Shown here: in pieces, positions 26,983-39,500 of the stretch
Layout: every line of letters begins with the position of its first letter
Position numbering within the stretch: the first letter of the stretch is position 1
Assembly (NCBI RefSeq): GCF_014695715.1
Contig: NZ_JACJOT010000009.1
Span: forward strand, 372,001 to 436,000
Direction: 5' to 3'
Source of the DNA: Microcoleus sp. FACHB-68
Lineage (GTDB): Bacteria; Cyanobacteriota; Cyanobacteriia; Cyanobacteriales; Oscillatoriaceae
DNA length: 64,000 nt
Translations under genes and position numbers: made by a program
The notes under the pieces: generated by a model
The model's input: only the letters and a program-made list of their open reading frames with translations
Databases searched by the model: none
What the model was told of the DNA's origin: nothing

Positions 26983-29900
26983 ATGAACACCGAAACTAAC
27001 CTGGGACAGTCGCAAATTATTATTGTCGATCCAACCGTTAAAAATTATCAACAACTGCTCGCCGGCATTAACGCAGGTACACAAGTTGTTATTCTTGATG
27101 ACACCCAAGATGGGGTCGAGCAAATTAGCGAAATTATCGCCGGCACCTCCAATCTAAGCGCGGTTCATATTATTTCACACGGCAGTCCGGGCAGTTTAAA
27201 GCTCGGAGCAACCCAACTCAACGGTGAAAACTTAGAAAGCTATTCCCATTTATTGCAACAGTGGCAATCGAATTTGGGTGAAACTGCCGATATTTTATTG
27301 TATGGGTGCGATGTCGCGGCAGATCCTTCTTTTATTGCACGACTGAGCGAAATCACCGGGGCAGATATTGCTGCTTCTGATAACAAAACCGGCAGTAGTG
27401 CAGTTGGCGGAGATTGGGATTTAGAAATCGCAACTGGCAGCATTGAAACGGCAACTCCCCTCTCTGCCGAAGCGATGGACGCTTACGAGTATGTCCTGGC
27501 AGACTTTGCGGTTACAGTTGCCAATGACGACGGAACCGGCAACACCGTCGGCACCTTAAGCTGGGCAATTTTGCAAGCGAATAACACGGCAGGGGATGAC
27601 ACCATCCTTTTGAACACCAATGTCATCACAGCCAACCCGCAAATCGCAATTGACAGCAATATCAACATTATTGGCAATAATAATATCGTCAGTGGGGATG
27701 CCAATAATAACGGGATTAATGATTTTGGTGATGTCCGTCCCTTCTTTGTGAGGTCGGGGGTTGTCAGCTTCTCCAATTTAAGTGTTACGGGTGGCCGAGC
27801 GCAAGGTGGAGATGGCGGTGGTGGTGCTGCCGGTATGGGGGGCGGACTATTTATTTATGGCGGAACGGTAACGCTCAGTAGTGTCAGCTTCTCCAACAAC
27901 TCTGCAGTCGGCGGCTTTGGCGGCAAAGGTGGCACTGGCGGATTTTTCGGCAGCTTTAGCAGCGGCGGCGGCGGCTTTGGCGGCTTTGGCGGCACTGGCA
28001 GCTTTGGCAGTAATGGCACTGGCAACACTGGTGGCACTGGCGGCACTGGCGGATTTTTCGGCGGCACTGGCGGCACTGGCGGCACTGGCGGCAGCTATGG
28101 TGGCACTGGCGGCACTGGCGGCACTGGCGGCACTGGCGGCACTGGCGGCTTGTTTGCTGGCGGTGGCGGCGGCGGCAATGGCGGCAATGCCGACATTGCC
28201 GGCACTGGCGGCACTGGCGGCACTGGCGGCAATGGCGGCTTTGGCGGCGGCGGCGGCTTTGGCGGCGGCGGCGGCATTGCTGGCAATGGCGGCGTCTTTA
28301 GCGGCGGCGGCAATGGCGGCAATGGCGGCAATGGCGGTTATGGGGGCGGCGGCGGCGGCTTTGGCGGCAGCGACTTTGGCAGCTTTGGCGACTTTGGCGG
28401 TTATGGCGGCTTTGGCGGCGGCGCTGGCGGCTTTTACGGCGGCGGGGGTGCCGGCTTTGGGGGAGCGATATTTATTCGCACCGGCACGTTAAACCTCAAC
28501 GTTACTACCTTCACCGACAACAGTGCCATAGGCGGCGGTAGCTTCGCCCCAGCCCCTGGCCAAGGTAAAGGCGGGGCCATTTTTGCGATGCAATCCCTTT
28601 CCAACAGCAACGGCAACAACCAGGGAATGCCCTCTAGCCTCCCCACCGTCAATGCTGTCGGCAGCCTGCCCAACTTCAGCGGCAACAACGCTGCCAACAA
28701 CGCCAACCCCAACCCCACGACTTCTGGCGTTGCGGCAGATAACGAGGACGTTTATGGGGTGATTAATGTACAGCTTTTACCCACCGCCAGCATCAGCGCC
28801 GGCACTCCTGCAACAGAAGCCGGCACCCCCGGCATCTTTACCGTCACCCTCAGCAGTGCGGCATCGAGCGCCACTACCCTTAATTACACTGTTGCCGGCA
28901 GTGCAACCAACGGCACAGACTACACCGCTTTAACCGGAACTGTGACGATAGCTGCCGGTCAAACTTCTGCCACAATTGATGTCAGTGCCATTAACGACAC
29001 CTCAGTTGAGTTCAACGAAAACATCAACCTCACCCTTGCTGCCGGCACCGGCTACAGCATCGCCGCCTCCCCGAATAACAGTGCCACGCTAACCATTGAA
29101 GATAACGATATCGGGTATGGCATCTTTTCTGTTGGCGGCGATGAAGGTTTATTCATCCTCCCAGAAGGCAACACCGGCGCAACCAACGCGCCCTACAGGA
29201 TCTTTCGTAATGGACGCACTGATGTCGCCAGCAGCGTAGATCTGAACTTTGGGGGAACTGCCACCAACGGCAGCGACTACAACAACATCATTGTCACCGG
29301 CACCGGCATTACCTTAACCGGAAATACCATTAATTTTGCTGCCGGTGCAACAGAAGCAACCCTCACCCTCGACGTTTTAGGTGATGTTGTCGATGAAGAT
29401 AACGAAAATCTCCAAATTTCCCTCACTCCCAGCACCACCCCTGCCGGTTTTCAAGCAGCAACCGATTTCAACTACTTGACTTCTGCCACGACAACCATCA
29501 CAGATGATGACACAGCCGGCTTCACCATCACGAATGCCGATGTCATTCTCAACACCAGCGAAGCCGGGGGAACCGCAACCTTTACCGTTGCACTCAATAC
29601 GCAACCCACTGCTGATGTCACCATTGCCTTCAGCAGTAGCAACAGTGCAGAAGGCACAGTTACTCCACTAATAACATTCAATTCCAGCAATTGGAACACC
29701 CCCCAAACCGTTACCCTCACCGGCGTTGATGATAATGTTGTCGATGGCAATATCGCCTATCAAATCACCGGCACCGTTTCCAGCACCGATGCCAAATACA
29801 GCGCATTAACCTTCCCATTAGTTTCAGCCAGCAACAGCGACAACGACATTGCCGGCGTCACAATTACCCAATCAGATGGCATCACCTCATCTGCCGAAGG

Positions 29901-32900
29901 TGGCGCAACAGACACTTACCAAATTGCCCTAAATACAATTCCCACCGGCAGCGTTGATATTACCGCCACCGCCGACACCCAAACCGAAATCAGCCTTGAT
30001 GGCACCACATTTTCTAACAGCTTAACCTTCTCGCGTACCGACACCAGCGCTCAAACAATTACCGTGCGAGCCATCAATGATAGTGTCGTAGAAAATAACC
30101 ATGCCGGCACCATCACCCACACTATCAGTAGCAGTGCCGCTACTGAATATCCCACCACACTCGTCATTAATCCCGTCACCGTCAATATCACCGACGCCAA
30201 CCAACCCCCCACCGTTACTAATATCAGCAAACCCGGCAGTGAAGATACCGCAATTACCTTTACAGCGGCTGATTTCACCGGCGCATTTACGGATGCAAAT
30301 AGCAACAGCTTAACCCGAATTCAAATTGCCTCCTTACCCAGCAGCGGCAGCCTGACATTAAATGGAGTTGCTGTCGCCGCAGGAGATGAAATTGAAGCTG
30401 CCAATCTCGGCAACCTTTCCTTCACTCCCAACCCCAACTTTAACGGCAATGTCAGCTTTGACTGGAATGGATTTGACGGCACCGCTTACGCAGCTACCAA
30501 CGCCACAGTCAACCTCAATATCACACCCGTTAATGACGCACCCATCGTCACCAATATTGCCAAAGTCGCACAAGAAGACACAACCATTTCTTTCACCTCG
30601 GCTGACTTCACCGGCACCTTTAGTGATGTTGACGCCAACAGTCTCACCAAAATCCAAATTACCACCTTGCCGGCTAACGGCACCCTCAGCTTAAATGGCG
30701 TTGCCGTCACAGCCAATCAAGAAATTGAGTTTGCGGCTTTAGGCAATCTATCTTTCACCCCAACGGCTAATTTCACCGGCAGCACCAGTTTTAATTGGAA
30801 TGGCTTTGATGGCACTACTTATGCAGTTGCCGGTGCAACCGTTAACCTGACACTCAATCCCATCAATGATCTGCCGGCACTCAGTAATATCAGCCTATCA
30901 GGCGATGAAGACAGTGCCATTACCTTCACAGCCGCTAACTTCACCAGCGCCTTTACGGATGCTGACGGCGACACCCTCACAAAAATCAAAATTACCGCAC
31001 TGCCGGGTAATGGAAACCTCACCTTAAACGGAGTTTCTGTTGCAACCAATCAAGAAATCGCCGTTGCAGAAATAGCCGGTTTAACCTTCACTCCCAATCC
31101 CAATTTTAACGGCACCTTCAGCTTGGGTTGGAATGGCTTTGACGGCACAAGTTATTCCGCAACGAATGCACAAATCAACTTAACCGTTAACCCAATAAAT
31201 GATTTGCCGGTTGTCAGTACAATTAGCAAAACCGGAAGTGCCGGCATCGCAATTGCCTTTGCTTCCGCTGACTTCCAAAGTGCCTTTGGAGATTTAGATA
31301 ATAATCCGCTCAACAAGATTCAAATAACCTCACTTCCCGGTAATGGAAGTCTGACATTAAACGGAGTAGCGGTTACACCCAATCAAGAAATTGAAGCGGC
31401 GGCTTTAGCAAGCCTTGCCTTTACACCAAATGCTGGTTTCTCTGGAGTCATTACCTTTGGTTGGAATGGCTTTGATGGCACCGCTTATGCGGCTGCCGGC
31501 GCGAATGTTAGCTTAGCGGTTGATGTAATTAACACCGCGCCAACTTTAGGGAATATTGCTAAAGTCGGGAATGAAAATGCTGACATTGCCTTTACTGCCG
31601 CTGACTTTACCAGCCAGTTTATCGATGCGGATAATAATCCGCTAACTCTCGTTAAAATTACCTCGCTTCCTACTAACGGAACCCTCAAACTCAGCGGTGC
31701 CTCTGTCACAGCGAATCAAGAAATTGAAGCAGCAGTTTTAGGCAATCTTGTTTTTTCCCCCAATGCCAATTTTGATGGCACAACCAACTTTACTTGGAAT
31801 GCGTTTGATGGCATTGCCTACGCAGCGGCTGCTGCAAGTGTTAACCTCACCGTCAATAATGTTAATAACCTGCCGATTGTCAGTACGGTGGTTAAACAAG
31901 GCGATGAAGATACAAACATTGTATTTGATGCAACTGACTTTACGGGTGCCTTTGGAGATTTAGATGGTGAGAATTTAGCGAAGATTCAGCTCACCTCGCT
32001 ACCTCAAAATGGCACGCTAAGTTTAGCCGGCGCTGTAGTAACGGTTAATCAAGAAATTGCGGTTGCTGAACTCAACAATCTCACCTTTACACCGACAGCT
32101 AATTTTAATGGAGCGGTTACTTTTAACTGGAATGCTTCAGATGGCACGGCGTATGCGGCAACAGGTAGCACAGTAAGTTTAACGGTTAAGCCTGTTAATG
32201 ATCCGCCGACGTTATCGGCAGCAATTAGTGATCAAAGTGCGGTGCAAAATACCGCCTTTAATTTCACGGTTGCCGAGAATACGTTCACGGATGTTGATGG
32301 CGACACCCTCACTTACAGCGCCAGTTTAGAAAATGGCGAACCTTTACCAAGTTGGTTAAGCTTTAACCCGACAACCCGCGCATTTTCAGGAACGCCAAAC
32401 CCAGATGATTTAGGCGCACTTAATGTAAAAGTGACGGCATCCGATGGCGTGGCAACTGCCAGTGATGTGTTGACTTTAACGGTTAATGCGACTCCGAATA
32501 CTGCGCCGGTAGTGGCAACACCCATTTCAGATCGTACGGCAACGGCGGGAACAGTCTTTACTTATACATTCCCAGAAAATACGTTTGTTGATGCGGATGG
32601 GGATGCGCTGACTTATGCGTTGACGCTGGCGGATGGTAGTCCCTTGCCGGCATGGTTGAGTTTCGATTTGCAAACACGCACGATTTCAGGGACACCTCCA
32701 GAAGGGACGGCGGCAACGTTTGATGTTTTGGTGACGGTTAAGGATGCGGAGGGTGCTTCTGCCGGTGATAGCTTTAATTTGGCGGTGAGTGTACCAACAC
32801 CGACTCCGACACCTGAACCCACTCCGACTCCGACACCTGAACCCACGCCGACTCCCACTCCTAACCCAATACGCTTCCCAATACCGGCACCAACTCCCAA

Positions 32901-34143
32901 CCCAACACCGGCACCCACCCCAACGTCTACCGATACCAGTTGCCTCTGCGATATTTTCCCCACGCCTAGTTTAGTTGCTGCCACAATTATTCCGAATCTT
33001 GTTGAAAGCAATTTTAATGGGGAAAATGGTGTAGATTCTTTTGTCGGAAATTCTGCCGCAGAAGCGTTTTCTGGTGAAGGCGGTAATGACATTATTGTTG
33101 CAATGGATAGCAATGATAATGTTTATGGCGGTGATGGCGATGACTTGCTGTTTGGCAATATTGGTGCTGATTTTATCGATGCCGGTGTTGGCAATGATAT
33201 CGCTTTTGGCGGTCAAGATGCGGATGGCATATTAGGTGGCGATGGTGATGATATTGTCTTAGGCGATATCGGCAATGATACTATCCTTGGCGGTGCCGGC
33301 AATGATTTATTATTCGGCAATATTGGCGATGATTTCATTGATGGCGAAGCCGGGAATGATACGATTTTTGGCGGCAAAGATAATGATGCTTTGTTGGGGA
33401 ATGCCGGCGATGATGTTGTCTTAGGTGATATCGGGAACGATACGATTGTTGGGGGTGCCGGCAATGATCTGCTATTTGGTAATGTTGGCGCTGATTTTAT
33501 CGATGGCGGCGACGGTAACGATACGATTTTTGGCGGCAAGGATCATGACATCCTCAAAGGAAGCTTAGGGAATGATATTCTCCTCGGTGATATTGGCAAT
33601 GACACTCTTTGCGGTGGTGAAGGCAATGATAGTGTCTTTGGTAATGCCGGCGATGACATTATGGATGGGTGTGAGGGTGATGATACTCTCTACGGGGGTA
33701 AGGATAATGACACTTTAGTTGGCAATGTCGGCAATGATTTGCTCAATGGTGAATTGGGTAATGATTCGCTTTACGGAAATCAAGGTAGTGACACTCTTGA
33801 TGGTGGGGATGGCAATGACACACTTTATGGCGGCAAGGATAATGATGTACTGACTGGCGGTAATGGGGATGATGTACTGATTGGGGATTTGGGTAATGAT
33901 ATCCTGACTGGCGGTGCCGGCAGTGATATTTTCTTCTTGAAAGTTGGTGCCGGCAGCGATACGATTACCGATTTTATGGATGGTGAAGATTTCCTGAGTT
34001 TAAGTGCCGGTTTAACCTTCGCAAATCTCACGATTACTTCGGGTAATAACGCTGCTTTGATTAGTGCCGGTGATGAACTTCTTGCTTCTTTAACTGGAGT
34101 GCAAGCCGGCTTGATCACTGTCAATGATTTTGCCCAAGTGTAG
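26983..34143 (+). CDS. Giant RTX adhesin-like protein (DUF4347, Gly-rich, Calx-beta, cadherin-like, RTX)
   Basis: A 2386-aa protein without classical signal peptide. In order: DUF4347 (about residues 8-165; [42 protein letters not shown]); a Gly-rich region (about 269-496) made of [15 protein letters not shown] words; four Calx-beta or related segments (about 595-1074); six tandem ~100-aa cadherin-like repeats beginning near 1075 (each with ED..I.F..ADFTGAF and W.GFDGT.YA); two putative-Ig/CADG segments (about 1742-1935); a Thr-Pro linker; and a C-terminal RTX block (about 2020-2320; GGxGNDxLxG nonapeptides) ending in a ~60-aa tail. RTX repeats bind Ca2+ and usually go with type I secretion; no secretion genes are nearby. 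A surface adhesin or matrix role is inferred. It is far longer than its two paralogues downstream. Confidence 0.9.
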   Translation: MNTETNLGQSQIIIVDPTVKNYQQLLAGINAGTQVVILDDTQDGVEQISEIIAGTSNLSAVHIISHGSPGSLKLGATQLNGENLESYSHLLQQWQSNLGETADILLYGCDVAADPSFIARLSEITGADIAASDNKTGSSAVGGDWDLEIATGSIETATPLSAEAMDAYEYVLADFAVTVANDDGTGNTVGTLSWAILQANNTAGDDTILLNTNVITANPQIAIDSNINIIGNNNIVSGDANNNGINDFGDVRPFFVRSGVVSFSNLSVTGGRAQGGDGGGGAAGMGGGLFIYGGTVTLSSVSFSNNSAVGGFGGKGGTGGFFGSFSSGGGGFGGFGGTGSFGSNGTGNTGGTGGTGGFFGGTGGTGGTGGSYGGTGGTGGTGGTGGTGGLFAGGGGGGNGGNADIAGTGGTGGTGGNGGFGGGGGFGGGGGIAGNGGVFSGGGNGGNGGNGGYGGGGGGFGGSDFGSFGDFGGYGGFGGGAGGFYGGGGAGFGGAIFIRTGTLNLNVTTFTDNSAIGGGSFAPAPGQGKGGAIFAMQSLSNSNGNNQGMPSSLPTVNAVGSLPNFSGNNAANNANPNPTTSGVAADNEDVYGVINVQLLPTASISAGTPATEAGTPGIFTVTLSSAASSATTLNYTVAGSATNGTDYTALTGTVTIAAGQTSATIDVSAINDTSVEFNENINLTLAAGTGYSIAASPNNSATLTIEDNDIGYGIFSVGGDEGLFILPEGNTGATNAPYRIFRNGRTDVASSVDLNFGGTATNGSDYNNIIVTGTGITLTGNTINFAAGATEATLTLDVLGDVVDEDNENLQISLTPSTTPAGFQAATDFNYLTSATTTITDDDTAGFTITNADVILNTSEAGGTATFTVALNTQPTADVTIAFSSSNSAEGTVTPLITFNSSNWNTPQTVTLTGVDDNVVDGNIAYQITGTVSSTDAKYSALTFPLVSASNSDNDIAGVTITQSDGITSSAEGGATDTYQIALNTIPTGSVDITATADTQTEISLDGTTFSNSLTFSRTDTSAQTITVRAINDSVVENNHAGTITHTISSSAATEYPTTLVINPVTVNITDANQPPTVTNISKPGSEDTAITFTAADFTGAFTDANSNSLTRIQIASLPSSGSLTLNGVAVAAGDEIEAANLGNLSFTPNPNFNGNVSFDWNGFDGTAYAATNATVNLNITPVNDAPIVTNIAKVAQEDTTISFTSADFTGTFSDVDANSLTKIQITTLPANGTLSLNGVAVTANQEIEFAALGNLSFTPTANFTGSTSFNWNGFDGTTYAVAGATVNLTLNPINDLPALSNISLSGDEDSAITFTAANFTSAFTDADGDTLTKIKITALPGNGNLTLNGVSVATNQEIAVAEIAGLTFTPNPNFNGTFSLGWNGFDGTSYSATNAQINLTVNPINDLPVVSTISKTGSAGIAIAFASADFQSAFGDLDNNPLNKIQITSLPGNGSLTLNGVAVTPNQEIEAAALASLAFTPNAGFSGVITFGWNGFDGTAYAAAGANVSLAVDVINTAPTLGNIAKVGNENADIAFTAADFTSQFIDADNNPLTLVKITSLPTNGTLKLSGASVTANQEIEAAVLGNLVFSPNANFDGTTNFTWNAFDGIAYAAAAASVNLTVNNVNNLPIVSTVVKQGDEDTNIVFDATDFTGAFGDLDGENLAKIQLTSLPQNGTLSLAGAVVTVNQEIAVAELNNLTFTPTANFNGAVTFNWNASDGTAYAATGSTVSLTVKPVNDPPTLSAAISDQSAVQNTAFNFTVAENTFTDVDGDTLTYSASLENGEPLPSWLSFNPTTRAFSGTPNPDDLGALNVKVTASDGVATASDVLTLTVNATPNTAPVVATPISDRTATAGTVFTYTFPENTFVDADGDALTYALTLADGSPLPAWLSFDLQTRTISGTPPEGTAATFDVLVTVKDAEGASAGDSFNLAVSVPTPTPTPEPTPTPTPEPTPTPTPNPIRFPIPAPTPNPTPAPTPTSTDTSCLCDIFPTPSLVAATIIPNLVESNFNGENGVDSFVGNSAAEAFSGEGGNDIIVAMDSNDNVYGGDGDDLLFGNIGADFIDAGVGNDIAFGGQDADGILGGDGDDIVLGDIGNDTILGGAGNDLLFGNIGDDFIDGEAGNDTIFGGKDNDALLGNAGDDVVLGDIGNDTIVGGAGNDLLFGNVGADFIDGGDGNDTIFGGKDHDILKGSLGNDILLGDIGNDTLCGGEGNDSVFGNAGDDIMDGCEGDDTLYGGKDNDTLVGNVGNDLLNGELGNDSLYGNQGSDTLDGGDGNDTLYGGKDNDVLTGGNGDDVLIGDLGNDILTGGAGSDIFFLKVGAGSDTITDFMDGEDFLSLSAGLTFANLTITSGNNAALISAGDELLASLTGVQAGLITVNDFAQV
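27787..28470 (+). repeat. Glycine-rich PGRS-like coding repeat (9-bp unit)
   Basis: Inside the giant gene, runs of a 9-bp unit GGCACTGGC and close variants (densest at 28040-28150 and 28199-28230) encode Gly-Gly-Thr-Gly words. Base composition is much richer in G and C than its surroundings. Long open frames in other phases are a by-product of this repeat. Confidence 0.85.
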
Positions 34144-34152
34144 TCACACATA

Positions 34153-34184
34153 CCCTCTGCCTCACATCTCAGCAAGGCAGAGGG
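34153..34184 (+). terminator. Terminator hairpin after the 2386-aa giant
   Basis: CCCTCTGCCT (34153-34162) and AGGCAGAGGG (34175-34184) form a perfect 10-bp stem with a 12-nt loop, 10 bp past the stop. Confidence 0.7.
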
Positions 34185-34225
34185 AATAGGACGGTTTTCC
34201 CCAAGAATTTTGCGGCTATCAGTCG

Positions 34226-34254
34226 AGTAGGGTGCGTGACTCACGCACCCTACT
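34226..34254. repeat. Perfect palindrome, 14-bp arms around one base
   Basis: AGTAGGGTGCGTGA, C, TCACGCACCCTACT. The GTAGGGTGCGT/ACGCACCCTAC type is a widespread cyanobacterial intergenic palindrome, possibly a MITE relic. Confidence 0.65.
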
Positions 34255-34371
34255 GTATTGAGTGCCGGCTGACAAAAAAACTCATAACAAAAATAACCTT
34301 TTTTCAGATTTAGTGAAAATAATCAACTCTACACAGAAAGATTTTTTTGGGTTAGGGTAGAGGCTGCCGGC

Positions 34372-36465
34372 GTGTCCAAAATGTGTCACGCTTTATGGAG
34401 ATTTTCTTCAGTGATACAGCTATCGAACTCAGCCTCAGAACCCTCTCCAGTCTTGAAAATTACTTGTTCGCGTCATTTTCAAGACTGGTTACACTCCCAG
34501 CAAATTAGCCTCGCTTTCACGACTTATCAATCCAACCGGCTATTTTTAATTGGATTAAAACCAGACGGGCAACTTTCTGCGTTTAATCGCAGTTTTGACC
34601 GGCCAATGGGACTGTATGCTACAGATGAGCGGCTTTACATGAGCACACGATTTCATCTGTGGCAAATTGAAGGCATCAGTGTAAATACTGCCGGCAAAGA
34701 AAGCTTTAATTCCTACCAAGACTATGACAAAATTTATCTGCCGCGAACCGGGTATATTACCGGCGATTTAAACACCCATGATGTCGTAGTTCTTCCAGAA
34801 TCTGAAGAAATCGTTTTTGTTAATACGTTGTTTAGCTGCCTTGCCACTGTTCATCCGCAGTACAGCTTTAACCCGATTTGGAAACCTCCTTTTATCTCCA
34901 AACTTGTCCCCGAAGATCGCTGCCACCTCAACGGAGTCGCGGTAGTCGAGGGAAAACCCCGCTATGTTACTGCCGTGAGTGATTCGGATGTGGCGTCAAA
35001 CTGGCGGCAAAAGCGGGATAAAGGCGGAGTAATCATGGATGTGCAAACAGATGAGGTACTCGTTGCCGGTCTTTCCATGCCCCACTCACCCAGAGTTTAC
35101 AACGGCAAACTGTGGCTGCTCAACTCCGGCACTGGGGAATTTGGATATGCGGATCTTGACACCGGCAAGTTTGAACCCGTTGCCTTTTGTCCGGGTTTTG
35201 TGCGGGGATTAGCATTTCACAACCATTTTGCCATTGTGGGAATGTCTAAACCCCGCGATGGACGCTTAGCCGGCTTGCAACTTGAACAAAACCTAGCCGC
35301 CAGAGGAACCGTTGCCTATTGCGGCTTAATGGTGATTGACTTAAATGCCGGCAAGATTGTCCACTGGCTGCAACTGGATGGGGAAGTCTGCGAATTGTAC
35401 GATGTTGCGGTATTGCCGGGAGTGCGTCAAGCCGCCATTATCGGATTAGAAGGCGATGAAATTGAGCGTCTTGTAACATTCCCGAATGCTCAAGGTATTG
35501 TTATCACAAAACCTGCCGTCGCATCGGCAAAAGGGGAACCCATTAACGCCCCATCCCCAATCCCCGATTCCCCATCCCCAACATCATTCCAGGTTAAATA
35601 CCAAATGGTGCATAACCTGGATGTTGCTTCTTCTTGTGAATACGATGCCCTAACCTTTCCGAGTCTTAAAAAACGCTGGCAAACCCGACAACTGCGAGGC
35701 GACTTGTTGGGCGTATCCGCCTCAGTTGGTGGGCAGCTTGTTGGCTTTGCAATTGCAGAAGTTTTGCCAGAAGACAAGCGTGCTGAAATCATTTCTTTTT
35801 TGGTTGTTCCAGAGTTTCGCAATCAAAAGATTGGAACTCAATTACTTTACTTTTTAGAAAAAGGATTGGCAGATAATGGCTGCCGGCAAATAGACATTTC
35901 TTATCAGCAAACACAAATAACTCAGTTAGCCTTAGAACCGATTCTCAGGAAACTAAGCTGGCAACCACCTGAATCAAAATTTTTGCTGTGTAAAACCACA
36001 ACGGAAAAAATTGCTCAAGCACCTTGGCTGTACAAAACCAAGTTGCCGGCAGAGTTTGAAATTTTCCCTTGGCAGGAATTAACGCAAGCCGAAGCGCAAA
36101 AAATTATTGAGCGAAAAGACTATCCAGAAGCTTTAAGTCCTTTTGGAGATGCCGGCAGAATCGAATTTCTCAATAGTTTAGGATTGCGCTATCAAGGCGA
36201 AGTGATTGGCTGGGTGGTAACTCACCGGGTTGCGCCGGATACCATTCGCTATTCTTCCTTATTCGTTTCAGAGAACTTCCAAAAATTCGGACGGGGTATT
36301 CCAGCTTTGGCGGAAGCAATTCGACGGCAAATTGCGAGTTCCGTGCCTTACTGTACCTATTCTATTGCTTGGGAGAATGAAGCCATGCGGAATTTTTCAA
36401 GACGCCGAATCGAGCCTTATTTAACTTTTTGTAGTGAAGCACGGCATTCATTTAAGCAACTTTAA
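34372..36465 (+). CDS. TIGR03032/DUF4915-type protein fused to two GNAT-like domains
   Basis: A 697-aa protein. The first ~370 residues carry TIGR03032 hallmarks: QQISLAFTTYQSNRLFLIGL, FDRPMGLYATDERLYMST, DLNTHDVVVL, DVASNWRQKRDKGG and VLPGVRQAAIIG, a beta-propeller-like family of unknown function. After a Pro/Ser linker (about 392-410), a GNAT-like N-acetyltransferase domain has EIISFLVVPEFRNQKIGTQL (acetyl-CoA loop). A second, more degenerate GNAT-like segment (about 545-690) includes YSSLFVSENFQKFGRG. The start is taken as the GTG at 34372; an ATG at 34381 is an alternative. It lies between RTX giants, so modification of a surface component is a guess. A decayed copy of its 5' end lies at 24970-25370. 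Confidence 0.8.
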   Translation: MSKMCHALWRFSSVIQLSNSASEPSPVLKITCSRHFQDWLHSQQISLAFTTYQSNRLFLIGLKPDGQLSAFNRSFDRPMGLYATDERLYMSTRFHLWQIEGISVNTAGKESFNSYQDYDKIYLPRTGYITGDLNTHDVVVLPESEEIVFVNTLFSCLATVHPQYSFNPIWKPPFISKLVPEDRCHLNGVAVVEGKPRYVTAVSDSDVASNWRQKRDKGGVIMDVQTDEVLVAGLSMPHSPRVYNGKLWLLNSGTGEFGYADLDTGKFEPVAFCPGFVRGLAFHNHFAIVGMSKPRDGRLAGLQLEQNLAARGTVAYCGLMVIDLNAGKIVHWLQLDGEVCELYDVAVLPGVRQAAIIGLEGDEIERLVTFPNAQGIVITKPAVASAKGEPINAPSPIPDSPSPTSFQVKYQMVHNLDVASSCEYDALTFPSLKKRWQTRQLRGDLLGVSASVGGQLVGFAIAEVLPEDKRAEIISFLVVPEFRNQKIGTQLLYFLEKGLADNGCRQIDISYQQTQITQLALEPILRKLSWQPPESKFLLCKTTTEKIAQAPWLYKTKLPAEFEIFPWQELTQAEAQKIIERKDYPEALSPFGDAGRIEFLNSLGLRYQGEVIGWVVTHRVAPDTIRYSSLFVSENFQKFGRGIPALAEAIRRQIASSVPYCTYSIAWENEAMRNFSRRRIEPYLTFCSEARHSFKQL

Positions 36466-36509
36466 ACACAGAGAGGCTGTCAGAGAAAAATAGCCGAGGT
36501 CTAGCAAAG

Positions 36510-36529
36510 GAAGTCTGCAATCAGACTTC
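36510..36529 (+). other. Small hairpin before the 1237-aa RTX gene
   Basis: GAAGTCTG, loop CAAT and CAGACTTC form a perfect 8-bp stem 37 bp upstream of the next start codon. It may terminate the preceding transcript or lie in the leader. Confidence 0.4.
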
Positions 36530-36565
36530 ACCCATGACTGATAACGAAATTAGGAGAAACTAAAA

Positions 36566-39500
36566 ATGGCAGCTTTTCAAGAACAAACCGGCAGCAATAA
36601 CCCCTTTAATGGTGTTGATGTGGGGGGTTCCAGCAAACCAACCTTAGGCGATATTGACGCTGATGGGGATTTAGACGCTGTTATTGGTGACAGTACATAT
36701 TACAATTCGCAGGGGACTTCGGATGGCAAAATCCGCTACTACCGCAACGATGGGGGCACTTTCATCGAACTTTTCGGCACGAGTAAACCCTTTGACGTGT
36801 CTGCGGTCGGTAGTAGTAGGCTCGCCCCTAGTGTCGCCCCAACCTTGGGCGATATTGACTCTGATGGGGATTTAGATGCTTTTATTACGGTAATAAGACC
36901 TACTCTTCTTGCGGAACAGGACGGCACAAGCCGCTACTACTACCGCAACGATAGCGGGACATTTAGCGAGCAAACTGGCAGCAATAATCCCTTGAACAAT
37001 GTGTATGTGGGGTTTAGCAGCGCCCCAACCTTTGCCGATATAGACAATGATGGAGATTTAGATGCTTTTATTGGGGCATGGGACGGCACAATCCGCTACT
37101 ACCTCAACGATAGCGGCACCTTTAGCGAGCAAACTGGCAGCAGTAACCCCTTTGACGGTGTGGATGTGGGGAATAACAGCAAACCAACCTTTGCCGATAT
37201 AGATGGGGATGGGGATAGTGATGCTTTTATTGGGACAAGTGACGGCATAATCCGCTACTATCGCAACGCTGGCGGGACATTTAGCGAGCAAACTGGCAGC
37301 AATAACCCCTTGAACGGTGTAGATGTGGGGTATGACAGCGCCCCAACCTTTGCCGATATAGATGGAGATGGGGATAGTGATGCTTTTATTGGGGAACGTG
37401 ACGGCACAATCCGCTACTACGAAAACGTGCCCGTAAGCATCGCCGCCGGCACGTCTCCAACAGAAGCCGGGACAACGGGCACCTTTATCGTTCGTCTCAG
37501 TGAGCCGGCACCGGATGGTGGCCTGACGGTATCTTACACGGTAGGGGGTACAGCCTCCAGTGGCACCGACTACAATGCTTTATCGGGAACTGTCTCCTTT
37601 GCCGCCGGGGAAACAGTTGCCACAATTAATGTCGTTCCCATCCATGATACGATTGTCGATCAAAATGAGACGGTACAAGTTACCCTCACTAACACGACGA
37701 GTGCCGCGGTAAGGGTTTCGCCCAATAACACCGCCACGCTAACCATTGAAGATAATGATATCGAATATGCCATCGTGGCCGGCACTCCTACAGTAGCGGA
37801 AGGAAACATCGGCAACACCACACCCATCACCTATACCATTACCCGCACAGGGCGCACAGATCAAGCCAGCAGCGTCAATTTTGACTTAGCCGGCACCGCT
37901 ACCAATAACGCAGATTACACCCTAGCCAGGGTTTCCGGAGCCGGTGGTAGCAGTAGCACTCCCGACGAAAATATCATGTACTTTCTTGACGGTTCAACAA
38001 CTGCAACCATCACCCTAGATGTATTAGGCGATGTTGTGGATGAAGATAACGAAACCGTAGAAATTTCTCTTTTTTCCCCTACTGCACCTGCCGGTTTCCA
38101 AGCAACAGTTCCCGTCGCCACGCCTGCCAGGACAACAATTACTGATGACGATACGGCAGGCTTTAGCATTACCCCTGTCGGTGTCACGCTCAACACAAAT
38201 GAAGCCGGGGGAACGGCAACTTTTACCCTTCAGCTAGATACTCAACCGACATCTGATGTCACTATTGCTTTAAATAGCAGCAACACTGCCGAAGGAACTG
38301 TCACTTCATCGGTGACATTTAATTCCACTAATTGGAATACTCCTCAAACTGTCACGATTACAGGGCAAGATGATCTTAATGCTGATGGGGAAGTTGCCTA
38401 TCAAATTATCACGGACGGTGCTGTTAGTAGTGATGCCAACTATAACGGTTTAGATGCGCCAGATATTAATGTCACCAATACCGATAACGATAGTCCTGGC
38501 ACTACAATTACTCAATCAGATGGCATTACATCTGTTGCTCCACGGGGAGTTACCGACAGTTACCAAATTGCCTTAAATACCGTTCCTACCGGCTCTGTAG
38601 AAATTACGGTGACTGCTGACGCACAAACCCAAATTAGTTTAGATGGAACCACGTTTTCCAACACTCTAACCTTCACTCGTAGCGATCTCACCGCCCAAAC
38701 AATTTCTGTACGAGCTGTGGATGATTCTATTGTTAGTGAAGGCACTCATGCCGGCACGATTACCCACGCAATTACAAATAGCCCAGATAGCAATTATCCG
38801 ACCACGCTAGCGATTAATTCGGTTAATGTTTCCCTCACGGAGAATACTGCGCCGACTGTTGCAACGCCAATTTCAGATACCCAGGCGACGGCGGGAACAC
38901 TCTTTAGCTATACCTTCCCGAACAATACGTTTGTTGATGCCGATGGCAATGCGCTGACTTATACGTTGACGCTAGCAGATGGCAGTCCCTTACCGGCCTG
39001 GTTGAGTTTCGAGGAGCAAACCCGCACGATTTCAGGGACGCCCCCAGAAGGGACGGCAGAGACGTTTGATATTTTGGTAACGGCATCAGATACTGCCGGT
39101 GCCAGTAATAGTGAGCGCTTTAATTTGGCGGTGAGTAATCCGACGCCAACCCCGACACCTAATCCAACTCCAAGACCGACACCTAACCCAACACCGGCAC
39201 CCACAGCAACACCCACAGCAACACCCACACCAACTCCTGGCATTGCCGATCTAGGAAATCTTGCACTTGGCATCCCCATCATTCCCAATATCAATGAAGT
39301 TGAATCTACTCTTACTGGGGGCGAGTCGGACGATACAATCACCGGCACAAATGCAGCCGAAGCAATTGATGGCTTTGCCGGCGATGATTGGCTCTTTGGC
39401 AGTGGCGCTAATGACAATCTCATCGGCAGTGACGGAATTGACATCTTATTTGGAAATGCCGGCGCTGATAATATCGATGGCGGCAATGATATTGACGTAA

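Noticed and set aside
27881-28492. Long Ala-rich frame (+1 phase) and Pro-rich antisense frames over the Gly-rich part of the giant gene
   Set aside because: They are forced open by the 9-bp GGCACTGGC repeat; the giant's own frame spans the region with matching flanking domains.
33040-33930. Regular DNA repeats in the RTX regions as possible CRISPR or satellite DNA
   Set aside because: The period follows the nonapeptide GGxGNDxLx coding pattern with no unique spacers; they are coding repeats.
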